DNA of 64,000 nucleotides from Candidatus Sulfotelmatobacter sp. (GCA_025462865.1 JAOAPI010000117.1:1-64000), one strand, 5' to 3'; shown: positions 19,233 to 29,495, counted from the stretch's first letter. The notes: generated by a model not told the origin, from the letters alone. Numbers and translations are program-made.

Positions 19233-21743
19233 ATGTGTGCTTTGCTACGCCGTTACGCCGAAGTCTGTTTAATCACAATCGCGGCAATTTTCGTAGGATG
19301 CGTTCTGGTTTCGGAAACCGCGGCGCAGAGTTTCAGTGGCGTTCTGACCTATCACAACGACATTGGGCGCACCGGCCAAAACCTTAACGAAACCATTCTG
19401 ACCCCCCAGAATGTGAACGTGAGCAACTTCGGAAAGTTATTTGCATATCCGGTGGATGGCGCCATTTTCGCGCAGCCGCTCTACGTACCAAATGTGGCAA
19501 TTCCCGGACAGGGCGTTCACAACGTGGTTTATATCGTCACCGAGCAAGATGGTGTCTACGCTTTTGACGCGGACGGAAAGAGCAACCTTCCCTTGTGGTA
19601 CGTAAGCCTAATCAATCCGGCGCAGGGGATCACCGCGGTTCCGTGTGCCGACATGGCTCAGAGCTGCAATGTGTATCCCGTGGACGGCATTACAGGAACG
19701 CCCGTCATCAACATGTCCAGCGACACGATCTATTTCGTGGCGCAAACTCTTGAGAATGGCGTGTACTACCAACGCCTCCATGCTATCGATATAACGACGG
19801 GCGCACAAAAGTTCGGAGGCCCCACGGTAATTCAAGGGTCGGTGAAGAATTCGCGCGGCACACTCACCTTCGATCCCGGCCACAACCTTCCGCGCCCGGG
19901 CCTGCTGTTACTGAACAACGTCGTCTATCTCGCTTGGGCCGGAGACACTCACGGTTGGATGATGTCCTACGATGCCACCACTCTGCAACAACTCGGCATT
20001 ATTTCCACCACTCCAAATGGCAACTTAGGAGGGCTGTGGGCGAGTGGCGGCGGGATTCTGTCCGATGGGACCTACATCTACGTCGAGACGGGTGACGGAA
20101 CGTTTGACCTCAATAATGGCGGGAAGGATTTTGCCGACTCGTTGGTTAAGCTAGATCCGAACACGCTGCAGGTTCTCGATTACTTTACTCCGATGGATCA
20201 AGGCTGCCGCCGGTTGAACGACATGGATTTGGGTTCCGGTGGACCGATGCTGATTCCTTCGCAGTCTGGCCCCGGTGAAATTGTAGTCTCTGGCAAAGGC
20301 GGCAATCCTTGCGATTCCTTCGGTACGCCGCCGGTCTGGGCCTCCCTGATATATCTGGTGGATAAAGACAATATGGGCCATTACAATGCGCTCGGTCCGG
20401 ATCTTGATATTCAGACGATCGAGGGCGCTGCTTATGGTTATCACAGCAGCCCGGCATACTGGCACGGCGTGAGCGGGTCCTACATTTACATGGCAGGACT
20501 AACGTCGGAAGGTGGAAGTGGAGATTTCCTCAAACAATACACGCTCAGCAACGGACTGTTGTCGACTACTCCGACGGCCCAAACGGCAACAAACTTCGTA
20601 ATCGGAGCCACACCCTCCATTTCGGCCAATGGAACGACGAATGGCATTGTGTGGGCTCAGGAACGTTCGAACATACTTAGTTCTATTTCGAATATCCAAC
20701 CAGCGATCTTGTTTGCGTTCGATGCCAACAATGTAGCTACTACGTTCTACAGCAGCAACCAGATGGGGAATCGTGATCAGGCAGGGTCGGCGACAAAATT
20801 CGAATTGCCCACCATTGCGAACGGCAAAGTTTATTTAGCGACTTTGTTCGAACTCGATGTTTATGGACTTTTGGGGGGACAATCCGCTACCACCACAGCA
20901 CTCACCGCGAGTGCGAATCCAGTCTACGGCTCACCCGTAACTCTTAAGACCACCGTGAGCTCGACTACCGGAACACCGACAGGAAGCGTTAATTTTTATC
21001 AAAAGGACGGCTACAACCTGGTAGGCGTTGGTACGCTTGTCAATAAGCAGACGAGCGTTCAGGTAAGCGGCTTGAGCGTTGGCAATCACACCTTCAACGC
21101 TTCCTACGATGGCACCGGGGCATTTGCAGTAAGTTCGGGCACTGTGAGCTTCGCGGTAAACAAGGCTCCCACCAGCTCGGTCATAAACTCGTCGTCGTTG
21201 AATCCTTCAACTTACGGGCAGCCTGTGACCTTCACAGCGACCGTAACGTCATCCGCGGGAGCAGGGACGCCCACCGGCACCGTGACTTTTGAACAGGCGC
21301 CCGGAACCCTTTTGGGTACGGGAACGCTGACCGCCGGGGTGGCTACGTTCACTACGACAGCCACTCAGCTCAACGGTGGCACAGACAAAATCCTGGTCAT
21401 CTATAATCCCGATCAAAACCATGCTAAGAGCACGTCACCCACATTCACTCAGACTGTGAATCCGCAGGCGACGAGTACGGCATTCACGTCTTCTCCAAAT
21501 CCTTCCACCGTGGGTCAATCCGTTACGCTCACGGCGACAGTCACGGCTGCGGTGGGAACGCCTACCGGGAACGTGATCTTCCGGGCGAATGGAGCGGTTC
21601 TCGGAACAGTTGCACTGGTGAATGGAAAGGCGACGCTGAACTACGCCTTCCCGGCCAAAGGATCCATCACAGTAAAGGCCGCATATCAGGGAAGCGCAAA
21701 CAACGCGCTCAGTACGAATTCACTCACGCAGGTCGTCAACTAG
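19233..21743 (+). CDS. Secreted PQQ-like propeller with Ig-like (Big_5/Ig_3-type) repeats
   Basis: Exported 836-residue paralogue of the propeller protein encoded at 13897-16482. A hydrophobic N-terminus (VCLITIAAIFVGCVLVSETAAQ) acts as signal peptide. The propeller follows with VYIVTEQDGVYAFDADGKS-like blades, GDGTFDLNNGGKDF and IVVSGKGGN. The last 290 residues are three Ig-like repeats of the kind with ASANPVYGSPVTLKTTV and GTPTGSVNFYQ motifs, different from the Big_1-like repeats of the paralogue. The propeller has therefore been kept while the tail was exchanged. ATG with GGGGGA seven bases upstream. Function unknown; probably a surface binding protein. Confidence 0.82.
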   Translation: MCALLRRYAEVCLITIAAIFVGCVLVSETAAQSFSGVLTYHNDIGRTGQNLNETILTPQNVNVSNFGKLFAYPVDGAIFAQPLYVPNVAIPGQGVHNVVYIVTEQDGVYAFDADGKSNLPLWYVSLINPAQGITAVPCADMAQSCNVYPVDGITGTPVINMSSDTIYFVAQTLENGVYYQRLHAIDITTGAQKFGGPTVIQGSVKNSRGTLTFDPGHNLPRPGLLLLNNVVYLAWAGDTHGWMMSYDATTLQQLGIISTTPNGNLGGLWASGGGILSDGTYIYVETGDGTFDLNNGGKDFADSLVKLDPNTLQVLDYFTPMDQGCRRLNDMDLGSGGPMLIPSQSGPGEIVVSGKGGNPCDSFGTPPVWASLIYLVDKDNMGHYNALGPDLDIQTIEGAAYGYHSSPAYWHGVSGSYIYMAGLTSEGGSGDFLKQYTLSNGLLSTTPTAQTATNFVIGATPSISANGTTNGIVWAQERSNILSSISNIQPAILFAFDANNVATTFYSSNQMGNRDQAGSATKFELPTIANGKVYLATLFELDVYGLLGGQSATTTALTASANPVYGSPVTLKTTVSSTTGTPTGSVNFYQKDGYNLVGVGTLVNKQTSVQVSGLSVGNHTFNASYDGTGAFAVSSGTVSFAVNKAPTSSVINSSSLNPSTYGQPVTFTATVTSSAGAGTPTGTVTFEQAPGTLLGTGTLTAGVATFTTTATQLNGGTDKILVIYNPDQNHAKSTSPTFTQTVNPQATSTAFTSSPNPSTVGQSVTLTATVTAAVGTPTGNVIFRANGAVLGTVALVNGKATLNYAFPAKGSITVKAAYQGSANNALSTNSLTQVVN

Positions 21744-21752
21744 CAAGAATGT

Positions 21753-21786
21753 AGCGGGCCGTGACGCGAACGTGTCCTGGCCCGCT
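21753..21786 (+). terminator. Terminator-like hairpin
   Basis: A perfect 8-bp GC stem (AGCGGGCC with GGCCCGCT) around an 18-nt loop begins 10 bp after the propeller stop codon. The following bases are pyrimidine-rich (TACCTTCTTCT) but not a pure T run, so termination may be partial. Confidence 0.45.
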
Positions 21787-21972
21787 TACCTTCTTCTACT
21801 CGTACTCGTTTCCAATCCGCCTCGTTCCTCGTTCTCGGTCCGAAGTCACTGTGCGGGCAGCAGTGTGGACCATGTCCTTCTGATACTGCTGAGATCTCCT
21901 AGGGCGAAACCTTCCTGGACTGCCAGTGTTAATCTAATTGTTAACTCACGGATCCCAGCTTAGGAGACGCGC

Positions 21973-24699
21973 GTGATCTCCCCTCGTACTTTCAAGTCAT
22001 TTGCTACACTTTGCGAATTGTCTGTAATGGGGGGCCTCCTTGGAGGCTGCCTGACGCTGGCTGGTTGCGGTGGAGGAGGATCGAGCTCTCCATCTTCAAG
22101 GCCGGGGCCGCCAGCTGTCCTTTCAGTTTCTCTGCAACCAGCCCCTCCGGCTGCCATGGCGGTTACGGCCACCGCAAACGTGGGAGCGAAGGTAACGAAC
22201 GATACCTCGGGCGCAGGCGTTACATGGAGTTGCGTCCCGGCGAGTAGCTGCGGTTCATTTAATCCCGCCAATACGTCGGGCAGCGAACTCACGGCCTACA
22301 CTGCACCTTCTCAGGTTCCGAGCGGAACGACCATAACGGTGACGGCTGCGTCCGTGGCCGACTCGACCAAATCGGTCTCAGCCACGGTGACAATCAGCCC
22401 GACGCCAGTCGCGGATTTCTTTGTGGCGCCCAATGGCAACGATAGCGGCCCGGGAACGTTTGCGCAGCCATTTGCCACCATCGCCCATACCCAGCAGGCG
22501 GTGCGAGGAATTCTAAGCGGGCGGACAAATTCCGTGGTGGTGATGATCCGCGCGGGAACTTATTTCCAGAAGCAGCCACTGACCTTCACATCGGCTGATT
22601 CCGGCACCTCGCTGGTTAATATTTCCTGGCAGCCTTACCCCGGCGAAAGCCCGGCGATCAGCGGCGGTATGCAGGTTACGAACTGGACACAGGGCAGTGG
22701 CAATCAGTGGACAGCAACTCTCCCCTCCGGCACGCAATATTTCGAACAACTCTTTTACAACGGCCAGCGCCGCCTCCGGCCGCGACTGGGAGGAAGTCTT
22801 GTGGGCACGTATTATCGTGTTCTCGCCCCGGTGTCAGTTCCATCGCCCGAAGCAAATTGTCCCGACCTTGGAGAAGGCAGCCCATTTGTCTGCTTCGACC
22901 GGTTCCAGTACACAACTGGAGATCCGGTCAGCGCCAATTGGGCAAATCTCAGTCCGTCGCCTGGCGGAAGCAATCCCTGTGATGTGGCGACCGGCAACCC
23001 TTACCCCGCAGGGGATATCGCCCTCTATAGCTTTGAGCAGATGGGTACATCAAAGATGCTGATTGACTGCATTGACGCGGCGAATCGCATCATCTATCTC
23101 ACCGGCGCGATCCGTATGGATCTGAATACGAGCGGTTTTGTTCCGGGTCATCGCTTTCTCGTAGAAAATGTGAAGGACGATCTGACCCAGTCAGGGCAAT
23201 GGTTTCTGGATCGCTCCAAGACGCCGTGGACGCTGACCTATCTGGCCAATTCGGGCGAGAATCCAAACACGAATACCGTAATGGTTCCGCAGTCGCCGCA
23301 GGTTCTGCTGGCCACGAATCTCCAGAATGTGACGTTCGGAAATTCCAACGGTGGTTCGAGTGTCGGCCTGACCTTTGAACACGACAACTTCACCGTGCCC
23401 GCGCAGGGATACCCCTATATGCGTCTCGATCAGAACATCACCAGCGCCGTCTCTTGCCAGAATTGCCAGAACGTAATTTTCGACGGAGACATCATCACGC
23501 AGACGGCGGGTACTGGGATTGACTTTACGACCAGTTCCTCCAATGCAACGACCGCACACAACACATTCGAGAACGGAGCCATCTTCGATGTTGCTTCGCA
23601 TGGAATCCGCATAGGATTGCTGGCCGCAGGCTCCGATACAGCTGGCAATTTACCCCAGTTCACTAGGGTTCAAAACACCGTGATTGAAGCGTTTGGCAGG
23701 GTTTTCCCTAAGGCATTTGGCATTGCGCAGGGCTGTAACCATGACAATCTTTATACGCACAACGATATTTACGATGGCTATAGCGGCGGAATAAATATAG
23801 GAGCACTGAATTGCCCTGCGGGGAATTCGAGCCTGACGAGTAACAACGTTGCTTCCTTCAATCAGATTTACAACCTCGGGCAAGGTGTATCGAACGATTT
23901 CGGTTGCGTTTATTTCAATACCAGTCCGCTGGGCGCGGTTCCTCCCTCAGGAAACCAGGCGCTAAACAATGTTTGCCATGACGTTACCGATGCTTCGATT
24001 GTTGACGCCGACGGATACGGGGGGCAGGGCATTTATCTCGACAACAACACCGGGCTGGTCAACGTGGAGAACAACCTCGTCTATCGGATGTCTGCATCTG
24101 CGGTGGCGCAAACCTGCGGTCCCCAGGGAGTGCAAGGCAGTCAAAACACAATCAAGAACAATATTCTCGCCTTCAGCCGCGAGTCCATCAAACAGCAAGG
24201 ATGCACTCCGTCTTCGCCATCAAACAAACTTTTTGAGATGACGAACAACCTGATCATTTACGACATCGGAAACATCCAGGGCGGATGCTATTCCTGTCTT
24301 AACGGCAACTGTGCCTCGGTCTTGCCAGCAACCGTACACTTTCAAAGCAATCTGTATTGTTATGCTCCCAGCGGCAATGGCTGCGGTCTTCCGACCAATC
24401 GTGCTGCGTTCTTCAGCAGCAACGATCCGCCGGGCCAGTCCGGCCAATGCAACCGCACAACCACGTATGATTCATTGTCGGCTTGGCAGAGCCAGACGGG
24501 CGAAGATTCCGGCAGCCAATTAAAAAATCCGTTCAGCAGTCTCCAGTCTTCGAACAACAATTATTCTTTATCGGCATCGCCAGGAGTGGGGTTTGTTTTA
24601 TTCGATCCTGCTCAAGCTGGTAGAACCAGTACAGCGTTTACACCACCGGCGGTTGCCCCGACGTTCCCGGCTCAGTCTTACGCAGCATCACAATTTTGA
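21973..24699 (+). CDS. Lipoprotein with Ig-like and parallel beta-helix domains
   Basis: Exported 908-residue paralogue of the beta-helix protein at 5607-9005. The GTG start has AGGAG seven bases upstream. The N-terminus ends in LTLAGCGGGGSSS, a lipobox, so unlike its paralogue it should be lipid-anchored at Cys32. One Ig-like module (to about residue 140) precedes DFFVAPNGNDSGPGTFAQP and a long right-handed beta-helix with repeated N-rich turns (NNVASFNQIYNLG). The C-terminal YSLSASPGVGFVLFDPAQAG is nearly the same as in the paralogue. This family binds or cuts polysaccharides; the substrate is unknown. It lies 229 bp after the propeller gene and converges with a secreted hydrolase gene. Confidence 0.85.
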   Translation: MISPRTFKSFATLCELSVMGGLLGGCLTLAGCGGGGSSSPSSRPGPPAVLSVSLQPAPPAAMAVTATANVGAKVTNDTSGAGVTWSCVPASSCGSFNPANTSGSELTAYTAPSQVPSGTTITVTAASVADSTKSVSATVTISPTPVADFFVAPNGNDSGPGTFAQPFATIAHTQQAVRGILSGRTNSVVVMIRAGTYFQKQPLTFTSADSGTSLVNISWQPYPGESPAISGGMQVTNWTQGSGNQWTATLPSGTQYFEQLFYNGQRRLRPRLGGSLVGTYYRVLAPVSVPSPEANCPDLGEGSPFVCFDRFQYTTGDPVSANWANLSPSPGGSNPCDVATGNPYPAGDIALYSFEQMGTSKMLIDCIDAANRIIYLTGAIRMDLNTSGFVPGHRFLVENVKDDLTQSGQWFLDRSKTPWTLTYLANSGENPNTNTVMVPQSPQVLLATNLQNVTFGNSNGGSSVGLTFEHDNFTVPAQGYPYMRLDQNITSAVSCQNCQNVIFDGDIITQTAGTGIDFTTSSSNATTAHNTFENGAIFDVASHGIRIGLLAAGSDTAGNLPQFTRVQNTVIEAFGRVFPKAFGIAQGCNHDNLYTHNDIYDGYSGGINIGALNCPAGNSSLTSNNVASFNQIYNLGQGVSNDFGCVYFNTSPLGAVPPSGNQALNNVCHDVTDASIVDADGYGGQGIYLDNNTGLVNVENNLVYRMSASAVAQTCGPQGVQGSQNTIKNNILAFSRESIKQQGCTPSSPSNKLFEMTNNLIIYDIGNIQGGCYSCLNGNCASVLPATVHFQSNLYCYAPSGNGCGLPTNRAAFFSSNDPPGQSGQCNRTTTYDSLSAWQSQTGEDSGSQLKNPFSSLQSSNNNYSLSASPGVGFVLFDPAQAGRTSTAFTPPAVAPTFPAQSYAASQF

Positions 24700-24756
24700 T
24701 GTTGGCTGGGCACCTAGGGTGGGCGGAAGGTTCCGCTCTTCGCCAGGCGGAGCGAA

Positions 24757-25911
24757 CTAGCGGCGCGGCTGTTGCAGCACGCACGCGGTTGTAAGATCGT
24801 TGGCTACTTGTAGTGCTCCATCGAATGAGTCCGGCACCAGGTGAGCGGCGTCCCCAACCACATTAACAGTCACTGGCGACGTGATAGCGTTCACCCACTC
24901 CAGACCCTGTGGAATACCCGAGCCCTCGTCATTCTGCGCGCCGAACACGACTTTCACGGCAGTAGTGTAATTGAGAAATGGCGGATCGTCTGACATGATG
25001 CTGTCGTGCAAAAGCAAGCTCGCGCTCGTGGTGTCGTGCGTTGCTCTCGCTACTGAACAGACCTGACTGGAATAGCTGTCGTCAATTAACGAACCGATCG
25101 TGAGGTAGCAGTCTGAAAGCGGTCCCTGCCCAGTAGTGGTTTGAAAGGTCGGCTGATCGCAAATACAGCCGTGGTCAATCCGGGAGAAGGTCGGGCCGCT
25201 CGTGACCTCAACCATGTCGAACAGGCGGGAGGCGCCCGTCCCCATGCCGAAGTGCGCCAGACTATAAGCAACAGCGCTGGAACCACCGCTAACACCGGCG
25301 GCGCACATCGCCGTGCCACTCTGGTGGATGAAGGGATTTGTGCTGGACGCAACCCAATTAGCGAAGGCAGCATAACGGCACGCTAGCGCCCTGGTTCCGT
25401 TGGGAGTCGGGCCTTGCAGCCAGCCATTGGCCAGGCCGAAGAACGGTTGTACGGTTGTGAATCCCGCTTGCACCGCGGAATTCACGATGAGTTGCCCGTA
25501 GCTGAAACTTTGATCGTAATAGCTGTTCCCGCCGCCGGGCGAGACGAATATGATGGCGCCCTTCGCACTTGCGGGATTCGTAATCTTTACCGTGACTGGA
25601 ATCGCAGCCACTCCTGTGACATCAATTCCCGAACATTGAATGCTAATGGAATAACAGGCGCTGTTGGGAACGCCTCCCGTAGGACACTTCGTGGTTCCCA
25701 AAACCGTTACGCCCCCATTGATCGGGTCCGCGGTTTGTGCACGGGCCAGGACACCACTCATCAACATTAATGTCAGGATCACTAGCACACGGAGCCCACG
25801 CGCGCTTGATCCACAAAATTGCCCTGAAACCGCAAGGGTACGAATCCCTGGGTGGGCAGGAGAATTAGTGGTCACGTACTTGTTCGCGCGTTCGAGAATC
25901 GTGCTAACCAT
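24757..25911 (-). CDS. Secreted alpha/beta-hydrolase-like protein (copy A)
   Basis: Putative exported Ser hydrolase of 384 residues. A late hydrophobic segment (VLVILTLMLMSGVLA) and ARAQ give the signal peptide. The nucleophile elbow is GVSGG (Ser about residue 208); a later FGAQND and GDAAH supply the likely Asp and His of the triad. Eight or more Cys residues suggest disulfides. The substrate is unknown; esterase or poly(3-hydroxyalkanoate)-depolymerase-like activity is possible. The start is set at the second Met, because it aligns with the best-supported start of copy B, both preceded by AAAGGT; an ATG seven codons earlier is possible. It lies downstream of its VCBS partner, as in the copy B pair. 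Confidence 0.7.
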   Translation of the reverse strand: MVSTILERANKYVTTNSPAHPGIRTLAVSGQFCGSSARGLRVLVILTLMLMSGVLARAQTADPINGGVTVLGTTKCPTGGVPNSACYSISIQCSGIDVTGVAAIPVTVKITNPASAKGAIIFVSPGGGNSYYDQSFSYGQLIVNSAVQAGFTTVQPFFGLANGWLQGPTPNGTRALACRYAAFANWVASSTNPFIHQSGTAMCAAGVSGGSSAVAYSLAHFGMGTGASRLFDMVEVTSGPTFSRIDHGCICDQPTFQTTTGQGPLSDCYLTIGSLIDDSYSSQVCSVARATHDTTSASLLLHDSIMSDDPPFLNYTTAVKVVFGAQNDEGSGIPQGLEWVNAITSPVTVNVVGDAAHLVPDSFDGALQVANDLTTACVLQQPRR

Positions 25912-25976
25912 GGGCTCGTTCGACCTTTTCATAATCTTGCATCTACTGCCCGTAATTAAAGGGCAGCCAGTTCCAG

Positions 25977-28295
25977 CTATTTTTGTTTCAATACCGTCAC
26001 GTTGTTGCTGGCTTGGTTGGCGACCGCGACGTCCAGTTTCCCGTCAGCATTGAAGTCAGCGACAGTCAAGGCCGCGGGAGCTTCTCCGGTGGCGTACGTA
26101 TGTTGCGGCGCTCCTTTGAAACCGCCTGAACGGTTCAGCTGATTCAACAGAACGCAGACCGTGTCATTCTCTGAGTTAGCGATCACCAGATCCTGTTGAG
26201 AACTGTTGCCCTGAATCGGCGCAGCTACTACATAGAGTGGATTCGCCCACACCGTCGAAACCTTAGGCGCGCCAAATGTTCCATCACCGTTGCCCAACAA
26301 TATGCTGACGCTTGTATCGTCGTAGTTGGTGACTGCCAAGTCGAGCTTGCCATCACCATTGAAATCGGCTGCAGCAACCGAACTCGGAACTCCCTTACAC
26401 AAAATATTCCCGACGCAATTAGTCGATTTCAGCGTGAAAGTGCCATCGCCGTTGCCCAGCAGAATAGATACATCTCCACTGTCCTGGTTGGTGACAGCGA
26501 TGTCTTGCCGGCGATTGCCATTGAAATCGGCTGCGATCACAAAATTGGGATGCAGACCGGCGCTTGTAAGGATTGGAGGACCGAAAGTGCCATCTCCTCT
26601 ATTCAGCAGGACAATGATGCCGCCGGGATTTGTCGAGTTCCCGGAATTCGCCACAACGATATCCGGAACGCCGTCTCCGTTAAAGTCTGCGGCAGCGAGC
26701 GAAACCGGGCTGACTCCTACGCCGAGGTTGTAGTTGACGGGCAGTTTGAATCCGGTGCAGGTAGGATTTGCCAGCAATACCGTGACGTCACCACTGGCCG
26801 GATTCACCGTTGCCAGGTCCGCAAAGCCATCGTGATTGAAATCCGCCGTGACTATCGCGACGGGAGGATGGCCGGCGCCAAGGCTTAACCCAGCACGGAA
26901 GGTTCCGTCTCCGTTGCCAAACAACAATCCGACAGTGTTGTTACCCGCGTTAGCGACAGCCAGGTCCGGCTTTCCGTCGCAGTTAAAGTCCGCGCTGGTA
27001 ATACCTTGTGGGTTTGTAATAGTTAATCGCTTCGTGCTCCCATAATTCAGACCGCTTTGGAACGTTCCATCGCCATTGCCAAGGAGTACGGTGATCTGTC
27101 CGGGAAGGAGATCGGCGTTGACCACAATTAGATCCTGCTTCTTATCGCCATTGACATCTGCAACGGTTGCGGACACCGTTTTGGCTCCGGAAGCATACTG
27201 TACGCCCGACATAAAAGTTCCATCGCCATTGCCGAGTAATGTCGTTACGCCGTTCCCGGATCCATCAGCGACAGCGAGGTCGACATGGCCGTCCCCGTTG
27301 AAGTCGCCAACTGCCACGGATTGGGGATAGCTGCCTGCATTGATATTCGTGGCTGGCTGAAACTTTCCACTTCCCGCACCAAGCAGAATGCTTACACTGT
27401 TGCCCGCGGAGTTTGCGACTGCCAGGTCCGGAATGTGGTCGCCATTGAAGTCGGCAATGGCCACAGAGACGGGGCTGATGCCGGTGGCTGGAGGCGTTTT
27501 TGCGATGAAATCCCCCTTGCCGTTTCCGAGCAAGACACTCACGGTGTTGTCCGCGCCGTTGGTAACAACTAAATCCTGGAATCCGTCGCCGTTCAGATCA
27601 GCCACGGCAACCGAGGTGGGGGAACGTCCCACGCTGTAGGTTTTTGGTATTCCGAAGTTCACGCCGTTTCCGAGCAGAACGCTCACGGTGTTGTCCGCTG
27701 AGTTCACCACGACAAGGTCGACCTCTTTCAGTCGGCCTTTGAAATTGCCAACGGCTAGTGCGGCCGGGCCTCCACCGATAAAGCACAGACCGCTGGAACT
27801 GCATTTCGAGCTGACAAAAGTGCCATCCCCTTGACCGAGAAATAGAGCGACCGTGTTGCTTCCCTCGCTCGCGACCAATAGGTCCAGTTTGCCATCGCCG
27901 TTCACGTCGGCGGTGACTATGGCGATCGGCGCGCCCACTGGATAATTCGTGACCGGGAGAAAGCCATTTGTACAGTTTGTTCCGCTGGCGCACGAGAGAA
28001 GTACATTCACCTGGCTGCTGCCAAAGCCCGCCACCGCTATATCAGGAAGTCCATCTCCGTTGAAATCCGCCACCGCAATTGATCGCACTCGCTTGCCGAC
28101 TATGAAAGTAGTACCTGCGGCGAGGCCTGTAAATGTCTGCGCGAAAGTGGCGACTTGAAGAGCTGTCAAGACCACGGTCAGCAACCAAACCACGTTCCGA
28201 CAAAGCCTGGTCCTGCAGAGCCCGAAATTACTACGCGCGGAGCACACATCTGCCCGAAGCTGCATGGGTCTCTGAAAGTAAGTTGGGAATGTCAT
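25977..28295 (-). CDS. Secreted FG-GAP/VCBS propeller protein (copy A)
   Basis: Exported 772-residue protein made almost wholly of about a dozen FG-GAP/VCBS repeats, each with an ADFNGDGxPDxAVAN-type DxNxDG calcium loop followed by VSVLLGNGDGTF. Integrin-alpha-like propellers of this kind bind ligands or act as adhesins. A signal peptide is formed by VVWLLTVVLTALQVATFAQ. Two starts are possible, the ATG used here and one ten codons later; neither has a strong Shine-Dalgarno. It lies 13 bp after the copy B hydrolase gene and 65 bp before the copy A hydrolase start. The protein closely matches the product of 29496-31760, evidence of a tandem two-gene duplication. Confidence 0.88.
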   Translation of the reverse strand: MTFPTYFQRPMQLRADVCSARSNFGLCRTRLCRNVVWLLTVVLTALQVATFAQTFTGLAAGTTFIVGKRVRSIAVADFNGDGLPDIAVAGFGSSQVNVLLSCASGTNCTNGFLPVTNYPVGAPIAIVTADVNGDGKLDLLVASEGSNTVALFLGQGDGTFVSSKCSSSGLCFIGGGPAALAVGNFKGRLKEVDLVVVNSADNTVSVLLGNGVNFGIPKTYSVGRSPTSVAVADLNGDGFQDLVVTNGADNTVSVLLGNGKGDFIAKTPPATGISPVSVAIADFNGDHIPDLAVANSAGNSVSILLGAGSGKFQPATNINAGSYPQSVAVGDFNGDGHVDLAVADGSGNGVTTLLGNGDGTFMSGVQYASGAKTVSATVADVNGDKKQDLIVVNADLLPGQITVLLGNGDGTFQSGLNYGSTKRLTITNPQGITSADFNCDGKPDLAVANAGNNTVGLLFGNGDGTFRAGLSLGAGHPPVAIVTADFNHDGFADLATVNPASGDVTVLLANPTCTGFKLPVNYNLGVGVSPVSLAAADFNGDGVPDIVVANSGNSTNPGGIIVLLNRGDGTFGPPILTSAGLHPNFVIAADFNGNRRQDIAVTNQDSGDVSILLGNGDGTFTLKSTNCVGNILCKGVPSSVAAADFNGDGKLDLAVTNYDDTSVSILLGNGDGTFGAPKVSTVWANPLYVVAAPIQGNSSQQDLVIANSENDTVCVLLNQLNRSGGFKGAPQHTYATGEAPAALTVADFNADGKLDVAVANQASNNVTVLKQK

Positions 28296-28308
28296 TCGAC
28301 CCGGCAGC

Positions 28309-29427
28309 CTATCGGCGAGGCGTTTGCAAAACGCACGCCGTATTCAGGTCGTTGGCGATCTGGACAGCTCCGTCGACTGTGTCCGGTACGATGTGAGCGG
28401 CGTCTCCGATAACGTTCACAGTCAATGGCGATGTGATTGCGTTCACCCATTCCAGACCCTGCGGAACTGCCCCTCCCAAGTCATTCTGCGCTCCAAACAC
28501 AACCCGAACCGCCGTCGAATAATTAAGAAACGGGGGGTCGTCTGACATGATGCTGTCATGATAGAGCACACTCTCATTGGCGGTGTCATGAGTTTTCTTG
28601 GAAGTTGTACAAACCGGACTCGAGTACGTATTGTCCACCAGGCTTCCAGCGTCGACATAACAGTCGGAAAGAGGTCCCTGCCCAGTGGTGGTTTGTTGCG
28701 CGGCCTGGTCGCAAACGCAGCCACGGTCGAGCCGGGAAAATGTGGGGCCGCTGGTGACCTGGACCATGTCAAAGATTCGCGTAGCGCCGGTCCCCATACC
28801 GAAGTGCGCCAGGCTGTAGGCAATAGCGCTCGCGCCTCCGCTTACTCCGGCCGTGCACAGAGCCGTGCCACTCTGATGCATCAGCGGCGAAGTGCTCGTC
28901 GCAACCCAGTTGGCAACCGCTGCAAAACGACAGACCAGCGCCCTTACTCCGTTCGGAGCAGGCCCTTGTAGCCATCCCTTGGTTCCACCGAAGAATGGTT
29001 GAACTGTGGTAAACCCCGCTTGCAACACGGAATTTACGACGAATGCCCCATAGGTAAAACTCTGATCGTAATAACTGGTCCCGCCGCCGGTCGAGACAAA
29101 GATAATCGCGCCTTTCGGGCTGCCCGGATTTGTGACCTTAACCGTTACGGGTAGCGCCGCTATTCCGCTGCCGTCAATCCCTGAGCACTGAACACTGATG
29201 GCATAGCAGGTGCTGTTGCCAACGCCGGCCCCGGAACAATTTGTTGTTCCTGAAACCGTTACTCCCCCGTTGATAGGGTCCGCCGTTTGTGCAGCAGCTG
29301 AGTTACTTGCGACCGTTAAGGCAGCCAGAGCCACCAGCCAACAAGCTATCGCGCCCCTCAATCTGTAAGCTTGCCCCAGCGCCACCATCAGCTTATTCGT
29401 AACACATCCCAGAGTCACCCTAGCCAT
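28309..29427 (-). CDS. Secreted alpha/beta-hydrolase-like protein (copy B)
   Basis: Putative exported Ser hydrolase, about 372 residues, closely similar to copy A (shared QTADPINGGVTV, YYDQSF, WLQGP, AHFGMGTGA and SDDPPFLNY strings). The elbow GVSGG and the later FGAQND and GDAAH segments support a Ser-Asp-His triad. The start was chosen because AAGGTGAG lies seven bases upstream and the following residues align with copy A. An earlier in-frame ATG at 29496 overlaps the stop codon of the upstream VCBS gene (TAATG) but lacks a Shine-Dalgarno. Close coupling to the VCBS gene suggests the two exported products work together, for example a substrate-binding propeller and a cleaving enzyme; this is inference. 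Confidence 0.7.
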   Translation of the reverse strand: MARVTLGCVTNKLMVALGQAYRLRGAIACWLVALAALTVASNSAAAQTADPINGGVTVSGTTNCSGAGVGNSTCYAISVQCSGIDGSGIAALPVTVKVTNPGSPKGAIIFVSTGGGTSYYDQSFTYGAFVVNSVLQAGFTTVQPFFGGTKGWLQGPAPNGVRALVCRFAAVANWVATSTSPLMHQSGTALCTAGVSGGASAIAYSLAHFGMGTGATRIFDMVQVTSGPTFSRLDRGCVCDQAAQQTTTGQGPLSDCYVDAGSLVDNTYSSPVCTTSKKTHDTANESVLYHDSIMSDDPPFLNYSTAVRVVFGAQNDLGGAVPQGLEWVNAITSPLTVNVIGDAAHIVPDTVDGAVQIANDLNTACVLQTPRR

Positions 29428-29495
29428 GTATTCGCTCACCTTTGTATCCAGAAAACTACACTGCATTAAATCGAACGCCAATTCAAGATTCGTCA

